Shown: positions 48,511-58,883 of the stretch, one piece after another
Numbering within the stretch: position 1 is the first letter of the stretch
Layout: each line of letters starts with the position of its first letter
Assembly: GCF_034140825.1 (NCBI RefSeq)
Contig: NC_089040.1
Span: 12,604,001-12,668,000 of the forward strand
Reading direction: 5' to 3'
From: Oryza sativa Japonica Group
Taxonomy: Eukaryota; Streptophyta; Magnoliopsida; Poales; Poaceae
Length of the DNA: 64,000 nucleotides
Notes under the pieces: generated by a model
What the model saw: the letters and a program-made list of their open reading frames with translations, nothing else
Database searches by the model: none
What the model was told of the DNA's origin: nothing
Translations under genes and position numbers: made by a program

Positions 48511-51240
48511 CTACACCACGTAGCCAGACGTGGCACGACGACGCCTAGGACGTGGTCGAGTGGAGGTAGTGCCTTCACCCGTAGGGCGAGCTCCATCTGC
48601 TGCTGATCCTGATAGTCCTGCCTCCGCCGCACTTGGTTTCTCCTTGTCTTTAGGACAATGCTTGTAGGTGTGCCCATGTTCATCGCATTTGCTGCAACGC
48701 TTCACCCTGCCAGCCTCCGACTCGTCCATATCGTTGCGGATGCGACGAGTCCTCCTCCTTCCAGCCTTGCCTCGGAGCTTCGATGGGTCAGGAATATTGA
48801 GTACTTCATCGTTAGTCTCTGTGAACTCCCCAGCTATGCCGAACCCATAAATCTCGCCGCTCCATGTATGATATATTGCTTGCTTACTGAAGTACTGTGA
48901 CACATATACTGCATCTGGTATGCCACACTCCGCTGCGGCAGCAATGACATGGGTGCATGGCCTGTGGAGCAGCTTCGGCTTTGCACAAGAGCAATGACAT
49001 GTGACGTCGGCTTTGAGAACACACTCCTGCTTCACTCTCTTGCGGTAGATACCCCTGCCTGCCTTATCTTGACATAGTATCTCAAACCTGTGCTGTTGGG
49101 TACCTTGCACTAGAGCTCGATGTTTCATGGCCTTTTTACGCAACTCCTCTAGCTTTTTCTGCATGAAAGCTCCAAACAAAATGCTGTTGTTCGGCATAGA
49201 GGGAAGAACTGCCTGGAACCGATCCCTAAAATACCTGCATGTCCCATGTAAAATGAACTCCACTATGCCAACTAGTGGCAGTCCACGGACACCGCACATC
49301 ACCCAGTTGTAAACTTCTGCCAAATTTGTTGTCATTATTCCATATCTAGCACCACCTGTGTCATACGCCTTGGCCCATTTCTCTTTTGGTTCATGCAGAA
49401 TCCACTGAGAAAATTTCCGAATCTCCAATCCAGTTCTTCTAACCAATGTTGGACTATCCGTTGGGAGAGTTCCAAGAGCTTGAGGAGGGTCAGCAACGGC
49501 GGTCGATGGAGCCGCTGCACGCTGATCACTGCATTTGGCTGTCAACTCATCTAATCTCTTCCAAAGCTCATTGAATTTTTTCTCCTGGTTCTGATTGCAC
49601 AGCCTCTTGAACATGTTCATGAGCTCCTTGTTCTTGAATTGCTTGAAGAAATTAGCTCCCATATGACGCATGCACCACCTACTCTGTACATCTTCCCAAA
49701 CACCGGGGTATCCTCGTTCCATACTCCCAAACTGCAACTCTCCTATCGCTCGCAGAATGCTAGCGTGCCTATCATGTATCAGGCATACATTTGGCCTCAT
49801 ACCAACAACTTTTGTTTTAACCAATTTCAGGAACCAGTACCAGCTGTCGGTATTCTCACTCTCAACAAAAGCAAATGCCAAGGGCAATACCTGATTGTTC
49901 CCATCTACCCCTATTGCTGTTAGTATCTGGCCCCGATACTTTCCTGTCAAGAATGTCCCATCAATGCAGAGAACAGGACGACAGTTCACGAATACCATCT
50001 TGTATGCATGTAGAGCTAAGAACGCCCTTTGCAGCACACTCTTGCCAGGATGTTCAATTGAGGGGAATTTCTTCACTTCGTAAGAGCTCCCAGGGTTTCT
50101 TTCCTCGATAACACCAAGCAGGCGTGGCAAATTGTCATACGAGGCTTCGTAAGTTCCAAATCTCATCTCTATTATTTTCTGTTTGGCCCTCCAGGCCTTG
50201 GCATAGCTAATAGTATACTTGTATGTCTCTTCAATGTGTCGGATTATTGACCTTGGTTCATATGTAAGATTATTGATGACATGCGCATACATCTCAGATG
50301 CAACAAATGCACATGTAATGTTCCTGTGGTATTTCTGAACACCAGGTAGAAAACATGTATGCTTGGTAACAACTGACACTGTCTAATAATCCTTCCATTT
50401 CCCCTTATACGCGTGCACTCTCCAGGGACAACCATCTTTTTCCTTAACACACCGAACTTCATATTGCGACCGGTTCGACTTGGCAACCCAAAACTCTCTA
50501 TGAAGTGACACTGCAAAATGTTTTACCGCCTCCTTCATATCTTCTGCTCTACTATAAATCGCTCCCTGAATAACCTCATTTTCTTTGTACTCCCATCTCA
50601 CACTATCCTCTTCAGAGACGATCAGCCCAAAAAAATCCTCACTAGCCCATTCTGCTAGATTAATATCCGTCTCATCATCTGACGAATCACCTTCCTCTAC
50701 ATGCTCGTTGTCAGAATCCTCCCTCTCCATTTCATCCACAATGGCACCGACAGTCTCCCCCTCGTCAGCCACTCCACCTGGTTGAATGCCCACTAGAGCT
50801 ACTACGCCCCCGTCCTCTCGTGCGTTGACCTCCTTCACAGAAGTCTCGTTTACTTCAGCACTTGGTCCCTCGCCATCATCCATGTTCGTCTGCACACCTG
50901 GATCCTTCGGGTGAACAAACGGAACCAAAGCTAGAGGCCACCCGCGTTGCAATGCATTTTCCAAATACCATCTCCACACTCGAGAGTTTTGAACTGGCAT
51001 TAGTTCCCAATAAAAACCCTCAGTTGCCCGACTTACTATAACATTGATTGTTATGTCACTTGTCTGTGGATCAACTCTCAAGCCCCTCATTAACCATCCT
51101 TTTATAGAAGGTACACTCCTCTTAGCCGGTCTCTCAATTCCCCTTTCTGATACAATAAAATCTGACAGATCTACCCCAGTTGGCCCGTAACGGACGTTTC
51201 CTGGTCCATGGTAAACTTGGAATATTTGTTTGTTCGACAT
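48511..51240 (-). pseudogene. MuDR-type MULE transposase with one premature stop
   Basis: A single-exon frame of 909 sense or stop codons from ATG 51240 (MSNKQIFQVYHGPG) to the stop at 48511. Regions in order: N-terminal domain; acidic linker (EEGDSSDDETD); MuDR DNA-binding domain with GCPWRVHAYKGKWKDY; the MULE core with VLCIDGTFLTGKYRG (first catalytic Asp) and NVCLIHDRHASILRAI (second); WCMRHMGANFFKQF; a SWIM zinc finger (CHCSCAKPKLLHRPCTHV); and a C-terminal zinc knuckle (CSKCDEHGHTYKHC). One TAG at 50383-50385 cuts the protein between the DNA-binding domain and the core, where related proteins usually have Trp. No frameshift is seen. It would cut and paste the element at the 120-bp TIRs. 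Confidence 0.92.
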
Positions 51241-51796
51241 ATCTGTCAACGAAATAACTAGATCATATTACTCTTTCATGCAATAAACATCTACAACGTA
51301 ATATCTTCTTGTGTAAGCCAATGCAACGGTAATGTATTAATTCCAAACTAGCAGATCTACGTAGTTACCGATATCTACAATACGCACTTCTAGATTACTA
51401 CAACTAAAACCCTAAAAATATAATGCATTTATTCAAACAAATTTTTAAAGAATACACACTATTTAACTCAATAGTCACATATAGGATCTATGAATATTAC
51501 CTGAAATCGGCGTCTGAATCCGGGAGGGCTTCGCCCCTTCTTCTCTTCTCCTCCCCTCTCTTCTTTTTTTTTCACTGGAATTGAGGAGAGAAGAATGAGG
51601 GCTAGGGGCTGGGCAGCAGGCCTTTTATAGGCAGCGAGGCCTGCCGCCCGGCCAGAGGGCGGCAAGGGGCCGCCTGCAAAATAGCCGGCCCTGACTGGCT
51701 TTTTTGCATTCGGGCCCCTTGCCGCCCCACCAAAGGGCGGCAAGGGTTTTCCTGCAAAAAAAACCCTCCCTCCGTCACTGCCCGTTCCTCCCCCGT
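51241..51796 (-). promoter_or_regulatory. MULE 5' region, transposase leader
   Basis: Between the right TIR and the transposase ATG lies about 550 bp with several GGGCGGCAAGG/CTTGCCGCCC pairs (51640-51760) able to form hairpins. A GC-rich purine/pyrimidine tract near 51520-51600 looks like a leader. The promoter should be here or in the TIR. Confidence 0.5.
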
Positions 51797-51924
51797 TTGC
51801 CACGTCAGCTTGCCGCCCCAGAGGTGGGCGGCAGGGGCTATTTCTGCAATTTTTTTTGGTCGATAGATTATTTCTGTAAATATTAAAAAAAAAATCTAAA
51901 TCCGAAAAAAATTCGACAACATGT
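51797..51924 (-). repeat. MULE right terminal inverted repeat and target duplication
   Basis: The reverse complement of the left TIR, ending CGAAAAAAATTC at 51914. It is followed by GACAACATGT at 51915-51924, identical to the ten bases before the left TIR. Confidence 0.92.
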
Positions 51925-52807
51925 TGCGCACCCCTTAGGAAAAAGTTCACTACCACATCCGACAACCATAGGACTGGATATGAATATAAGATGCACCCTT
52001 AACTTCGAAAACTAGTGTAAACTAGTAATATACCCGTGCTAACACAACGGCGTATTGTTAATCTTTTAGTAATGCAAAGTAAACAACCAAATGCTAAAAG
52101 ATACATATTTTAGCAAACTAATGTCAAAATCTGAAAAACCAAACAATGATATATATTGTAATATATTTGGCCCAAAAAATAATCTGTAAATTCTCATACA
52201 TGTCATAGTAACATGGTAAATTTCAATTTACCAAACCTAGGCTAAACTTTTCAAACAAAAATAATTAATCAACCCTTAATACTACATTACTATTAACATG
52301 GTAATACATTTAATTTAAAATCGTCACACAGTACAAACATGCATTTCATCATGGGACAATATCTTAATTACAAAATTGCACCAGTGCAATAGGTGAACTT
52401 TTGTCGGTGCTGCAATTCCTAATTTTTCCATTGAACCATCATCCATGCAAGAGTGTTGTCGCCCTTAACAACAATAGGACACTGCAAGTAAGAAAATCAA
52501 GAAGATAATACACTTCGTCATAGCACAAACAAAACAAGATGACGAAAAATATTTATTTGCTCCAAAGCAGAGTAGTGAAAGAAAAGATCTAAATCATCTA
52601 TTCGGATCCAACTTATATGTTGTCGAACGATAAATGCTACATGACAGATTTTGCACTCTCTTGGAACAAATTTAATCTCTATGAACAAAAATAAATGCAA
52701 ATCAGATAGTTGATGTGAATAAGGAAAAACTTTCATCTTACCACTGGTGCAGTCCCATTTGGCTTGCTTGGCCCTCAGAAAGGTTCTATTTCATGATTAA
52801 ACAAAAA
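51925..52807. other. Intergenic, no gene recognised
   Basis: AT-rich DNA. AGTAATATACCCGTGCTAAC at about 52023 resembles a terminal motif common in grass transposons, but I could not assign it. Confidence 0.4.
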
Positions 52808-52809
52808 TA

Positions 52810-53025
52810 CTTCCTCTGTCCCAAAATGAAGCCATTTTTGAGGTTGGCACGGGTATTAAGAAAGTATGTGAGAATGATTGGAGGAAGTGTGTGATTGGTT
52901 GAAAAGAGAAAGTAGGTGAAGAAGAATGGTTGTGATTGGTTGAGAGGAGGAGGTAGGTGAAGAAATAGTTTCATTTTGGGACGAGACACTGTGCTAGAAA
53001 TAGCTACATTTTGGGACGGAGGGAG
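52810..53025. mobile_element. Stowaway-like MITE, 216 bp
   Basis: The ends CTTCCTCTGTCCCAAAATGA and, reversed, CTCCCTCCGTCCCAAAATGT are flanked by TA (52808-52809 and 53026-53027). The middle has three near-repeats of GTGATTGGTTGA with AGTAGGTGAAGAA. Confidence 0.88.
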
Positions 53026-53027
53026 TA

Positions 53028-56000
53028 GTAGCTAGAACTTATGTCTCTTTTTACGACAGGATAGAAATACAAACCAAGTGTGTTATACTTTATAGGACAC
53101 ATTGTTTCTTTTATACATGGATAAAGATTGAATTCTCAATTTAAGTTGCTTTGAGTCACCTATACGGCTATACCAACCGAGTTTGGTGTTTTTTAGAAAC
53201 TTATACAATTAATATTAAAATGTAAAATACTAAGATAATGTACTACTATTTGGAGTAAAAGCATGAACTAATATAATCAAGTGATACTAACATATTTGAT
53301 TAAAAAATTTTGCTATGACAAATTAGAATATTTTCTTCTACCCATAGCAAAGCATAGGCATTTTGCTCGTCCCATTTATAAATTTATATTCTATGTTTTG
53401 TAGACATGCAGCAGCACAACAAATCTTCAATTATGTCTCATGAAAAAAAAACAAAGCTTCAATTAGCATCTGACCAATCATACAAGACCGAAAAAAAGAT
53501 GTGTGTTGCTCATCACAGTCTTTAATCAGGTGGGTCTCCAATAAATGCAATTCAGTGCAATAATAACTGACGGCTATAGAACAAATTTTCTTACATCTCA
53601 AGAAACCAGGGCATAGAGCTATCACCTTAAGAAGGTGCAGACTGCAGCTCCAGCATTCAAAAGGACAAGTGCAAATCTCTGTAACAACAAACCACTGTCA
53701 CAAAGGACTATGCTTGCTGTTTGACCAGGACAACCACTGAATATTTGAACCATTCATTGCCCACTTGCCTTACCTCAAAAAATTCGCAAAAAAAACAAGT
53801 TCCTTTTCAACAGAAAGGATCACTATAGTTGAGCTTATTTGTTGCCAAAATAGCTATCAACACCATACTTACGACTCAGTTCAATCTATAACCTAAAAAC
53901 ATGAAAACAAACATGGTTACCTCATCAATGCCATTATTCATTGATGTCTGAAGAGTAATACAAACAGCACGAAAATATCGTCATCTGCAAAAAATACTGG
54001 ATAAAAGAATGAGTTGCAACTGGATGCATACCTATGTTGCAAGACCACCAATTGCCAACCGAGAAAGGACTGTTTTTGCCCCACTTTTTCACACATTTAT
54101 CCAACTTTGTCATAAATCATATTCCATTCAGCATCAAAGATTTATTGGCATTGTAGAGGATCAGACAACCTAGATAAAATAAGAATACAGTTAGAAATAG
54201 GGGAAGAACCGAGGGTGCATTTAAATATGACTACACATAAAGGTAACACTGATAGTGCTTGGATTCTGCTAGCATACCTGATTTCTGCATTTTCTTTTTC
54301 ATATTTCAGTTCTTGTTCAATGTTTAGCAAACGAATCTTTGGACTTACGAACTTCTTTGGTTGTTGCTCAAATCCAGCATAGGAAAAATGTCTTCTCGAA
54401 GACAACACCATTAGGAAGAAACCTCTCATAATACCTCCAGGAACCTAATATTAGTCCAAAATTCAGACATCATAATTTCTAATGAAATTTAGTTGTTAAA
54501 CATCTACTGAATAATATGAAGCAAAAACATGGAAAATTTCATCATTAAGGTAAACTTGTTGATCTATTATACCTCCTAGTATGAGAAAATACAATAGACT
54601 AACTATATATTTTTCTATATCATCAGGAGCTAACAAGTTTACCATGTTTGGTAAAAAAGGAATTGTATCAGTGTATGAAGAAGTGAATTAGTCTTGTTAC
54701 CTTCAAATTACACGGTAGATAATTAACACATTGTATTTATTGAGTCTAACCCTGATTTAAGAGGCCGAAAAGTGTATCAAAATGGAGAGATGATGGAATC
54801 CCATCTCAAACATATTCAGAACAGCATATTGACTGCCTTCCTATGCCACATAAACCCACATGGGATCCTTCTTTCGAACCGGTCAACCGCATGTGCTTGC
54901 TAGAATCAAAGCTAAAGAAATACTCGAGTACTGGAGAAAAAATTCCCCCAGACCAGATGTAGTAGCGATTGATGGTCGGTGCGGTACCTAGGGATTGAAA
55001 GCCTTGCCGAGCTGGCGGAATGCATCGGTCAGCTTGTCACTCGTCGACATGGAACGACAACTTCCCTGTCATCGTCCTCCCTTTCCCGTTTCTCCAACTT
55101 GGCTTCCACCCTCGCGCATTCAGATGATTAGAGATTGGGTTGGGAGGGGCGAGAAGCTGTGGAGACGAATGGAGGAGCGCGATGGGGATCCCAGATATAG
55201 TAGAGATGGCCGGAGCGTATGGGCATTCCTCTGTTTCCATACACAGCAAAGAAATAATGACAACCTATGTATCAATTAATCTGCAAATCAGTAATAAGTA
55301 TTGTTAATCATGTAATTGACTTGCTAGCTAACCTTTCTTTGGAACAGCTTATCATCTATTGTTCTCCTGTAGTTTGGCAGCAGTAATTTGTTGGTGATAT
55401 CAGCCATGATACAGCTGTAGGTTTGTTGGCATTCAAAGTAAAGCCTAAATAATAATAAATTGCTCAAAAGCACTTAACTACATACTGCAGTGCACATTTC
55501 GCTTTATGCAAATGTGGCGATGCAACCCTTTACAATAGAGATCAAAGAATGAAATAATAAATGAAGATCACACCTGCTAGATATAGGAACTGTACTATTT
55601 CTAATTTCTAACTTCCCTTTGTTCTCTTTGATGAACACATAGCCTGATAGACAAAAACAGAAATTTGTTCACATGGGAATTTCATTGAGCACCTAGCACA
55701 CTAAAATCAAGACATTTACATGTGGAGTGTGAGGAAGAAGGCAAGACAAACAGATGATTGCTGCCAAGAAATATAGGATCTATCTATACATCGCCAAAAC
55801 CGAGAAATATATATTGATCTCCTGTATATGGACTCGATTATTACATAAACGCTACACATCATTTTGACTGTACATTAACAGATTAGATAAGTACTTAATC
55901 ATGCATAGGTGGTACAGTGGCAAACAGAGAAACAAATAAAAAATAATATAATTCCGACCCATAATCCTCTAAACTATTTATTCTCACAAACATAAAAGAA

Positions 56001-56275
56001 GTGAAAAATTGAGCACTACAAAACTCTCTATAAGATTTTGTATGCAAGAAAAGACGTGGCATATTCAAAGACAGTTGTAAATATGATGAATGGCATCCAC
56101 AGGGTACTGTTCCTACCCAAGGTCAGAAGTCAAAAATTTGTGTTATACCAACATAAATCGACATTATTCATAATCTACCCTATGAAATCATCAGCACACA
56201 ATTACAGCAATACACACATCCAAACAAAATGCCATTCATCAATCAACACTCTAGCAATCACTGGATCAAGCAATC
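53028..56275 (-). other. Weak exon-like pieces, unidentified minus-strand gene or fragments
   Basis: At 54429-54288 (minus) a frame reads [20 protein letters not shown], then [20 protein letters not shown]. It looks coding and ends at a possible donor (GAAATCAG|GTATGC). At 55051-54989 a GC-rich leader is followed by MSTSDKLTDAFRQLGKAFNP, with a stop and a GTACCG donor-like site at once. I do not recognise either and cannot join them. They may be a small real gene or dead remains. The rest of the stretch is AT-rich with nothing else seen. Confidence 0.3.
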
Positions 56276-56788
56276 TCAGTTTGGATACCTATACAATGGG
56301 AGAAGACAGCGGTGGTGGTGACGAGAGGAGCCATCGGGGTCGCCTGCCGCACAGGGGTTGCAGCGGAGTAGCCGCCGGGGTCGCGGGATGCGACGACGGC
56401 GGAGGGGCGGGATGCGGCGCGGCACGACGATTACCTGGTGGTGCGTGTGATGGGCGTCGGCAGCGTCGATCTGGAGGCGCAGCGGCGCGGTCGGCATGAG
56501 GGCCGTCGGTGTCCCCGATCTGAGGCGCGATGGCGGGGATGCATTATCAACGGAAGCAACAGTCCTCCACACTGCCACAGGAGTAGGTGTCGATGGCAGT
56601 GACGTTGGCGGCGGGGGAATCGACGTCGGCGTCGGGTAGGAGGAGTCACTGCCAGGGGTGGCGGCGTCGGTGGCAGGTGGACGGAAGGAGGAAAGGCGGG
56701 GGACAGCGTCGGCGACGGGGAGGAACAGGAGCTTCGCCTGGCCCCTGAACTGCTCCGCGCTCTGCTCCGCCGCCGCCACCGCCGCCAT
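56276..56788 (-). other. GC-rich open frame, possible first exon
   Basis: A frame from ATG 56788 (MAAVAAAEQSAEQFRGQAKL) runs 170 residues through Pro/Ser/Thr-rich sequence. The first 35 residues look like a real N-terminus (AKLLFLPVADAVPRLSSF), while the rest is low-complexity. It could be exon 1 of a minus-strand gene that includes the pieces at 54.3-55.0 kb. No domain is recognised. Confidence 0.3.
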
Positions 56789-56845
56789 GGCCGTCGCCGG
56801 CGCCGCCGCCGCCGCCGCGGAAGATGAGGAAGAAGAGTTGTGCAA

Positions 56846-58883
56846 GCCTCGGAGACGGCGAAAGATTCATTGAGATTTTGCAGTTTTTTTTTTTTTTTGA
56901 AGGGGAGTTGCGCGATCTGCGCCGCGAGCGGGGTGGGGACGCGTCTTGCGCAATACTGGTGGGGAGGGAGGGAGGGGCGTCATTTGTTATCGATCGGAGC
57001 CGTCCGATCGACTTCATCAATTGATTTTGGACCATTGGATATATGATATGATGAATGATGAATGAGTAAAACCATTTGTTGAATTATAGGGTAGAATTAA
57101 GTCACTCATCAGCTTTGGAGGGGTATTTAATTATTTGTCAAATATTTACCATGCATGTGTCAATGATAGTTGAGCTCTCATATATTTATAAGATGTACTC
57201 CCTCTATCTAGAAATATAGGGGACTTTGCTCCATTAGTTTATCCACAAATATAGAGGATTTCTCTTTTTCCGAGACAACCAAGGAATACCAGCTATCCGA
57301 AAGTAAATATATATACTTATACTTTGAGTGATCAACCAGTTCCTGTCAGGATTAAAAAGATAAAAGAAAACGTACTAGTACTACTAATTTGTTTATTGTG
57401 CCTAGCATACCTTTTGAGACTGCACATGTACTATTTACCCTTACTTAACAGTAAGTTATATTTGTCATATCTAAGGGGTTGTTTGGATGGGAGGGACTAA
57501 CCATCCAAATAGGAACTAAGAGAGTGGCAAATAGTGGATGGCTGTTTCAATTGACCTGACTCCTGCGTGAAAATATTAACCTGGTCATCAACCTATATGA
57601 CATACACCATGAGCAAAAACAAAATTAAAATCAAGAACAAATGCAACCAATCCCCTAATCCAATCAAGAACAAAAATCAAAAACTCACTCTCGGATTTCA
57701 CCAAGAATTGATTCATCTTCTCTCGGTGGCATTGGGGCGAGGTAACCTCGCTGAGGGGAAGGGGTCAACGAAATTTTGGAAATTTCGAACAAAATATTGA
57801 AAAAAATAACAAAAATGAGGAAATTCGGCAAGACATTCGTCGTTTCTAGCTACTTCGGCGACAAAACAGAAGAGGCATGCATGATTCACAACGAGGATAA
57901 CTGCCTAGAACACAATACACCTGCAACTTGAGCTGTCGTCGCCCATGATGCCAACGAAGAACAGTTGTCGTCGACGTCTCCTGAGACTGTGGTTGTCGAT
58001 GTTGCTTGAGTACTCGCTCAACCTCCGTGGGCCACATCGATGCAGGGATTGCCCGCTCCGCTGCTACGTGCCGTGTTGGTGAAGCGAGACAAGATGTTGT
58101 GTCTGCCATCGATTTCTTCGATGAGTTCGCTCTTTCGTCGTTCCAGCCGCTGTTGAGGACTCCAGCGAGCAGCGCACCACCTAGGGAGGATTAGGAATTT
58201 TGACTGATTTTGACCCTGTTGACTAAAATATTTGACCAGCAGCCATTTTTTTCGGACCCCTTAAAAGAACCGAAATCCTAGGGTTTAGGTCGTCTACATT
58301 TTCGATTATGTGTTGTAATTTCGTTCTTGATCTTCGATTTTGTGTTGTAATTTTGTTCTTGATCTTGTTTGCAGCTACAATCTGGGAGTGGGAAGAGGGC
58401 ATGCTGATTGATTGACTGCCACCACCATCTGAATCTTGTGGGGGAGCCCCTCTACACGTCGACACCGGCATTGTCGCTCCTAGGGTCTCCTTCCGTCTCA
58501 TGTACATTGGAGTGGCATTGACTTTGCCACCATGCGCCACCGGTGACCGCGTAGTGCACGCACCAGTGGAAGCCCAGCTCTCGCATGGCTGCTGAGCTCC
58601 CTCTGCTGTTGGCTTCGCCATGGCTACACTCACGCACCAGTGCCATCACTGTTGTTGCCACTTGCCTTTGAGCAGGGGGCCGTGACAGAGCTTCGTAGAT
58701 GACCATGGCGGTGGGAAGAGTTGTGTGCGAACTACAGTTCCCCCACCATCGGCCTTGGCCTCCCCTTGCTCTCCCCCGTCACTAGCTTCTATTGCTGCTT
58801 TATCGCTGTTGCTGCCTCCTCTCCCCTCAACCCCACACCACGACGGCAGTCGAGGATACCGCGCAGGGAACGAGGAAACCTAG
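56846..58883. other. Intergenic, mixed fragments
   Basis: 57191 starts CTCCCTCTATCTAGAAATAT, a Stowaway-like left end without a visible partner, and 57477 reads GGGTTGTTTGGATGGG, a hAT-like MITE end. A 31-bp unit (TTTTGTGTTGTAATTTTGTT with close variants) is tandemly doubled at about 58298-58370. The GC-rich stretch 57840-58860 has open frames on both strands without domains. Confidence 0.4.

Larger units (their letters stand above)
43403..51914 (-). mobile_element. Mutator-like element (MULE), 8512 bp, three genes
   Basis: Both ends start GAATTTTTTTCG and share inverted repeats of about 120 bp, including TATCGACCAAAAAAATTGCA, AGAAATAGCCCCTGCCGCCC and GGGCGGCAAGCTGACGTGGC. A perfect 10-bp duplication GACAACATGT flanks it (43393-43402 and 51915-51924). 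It carries, in order on the minus strand, a MuDR-type transposase (51240-48511), a PMD protein (48109-45320) and a tandem GRF zinc-finger protein (44900-44083). All three have premature stops, so the element is no longer autonomous. The intact duplication and similar TIRs suggest a fairly recent arrival. Confidence 0.93.
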
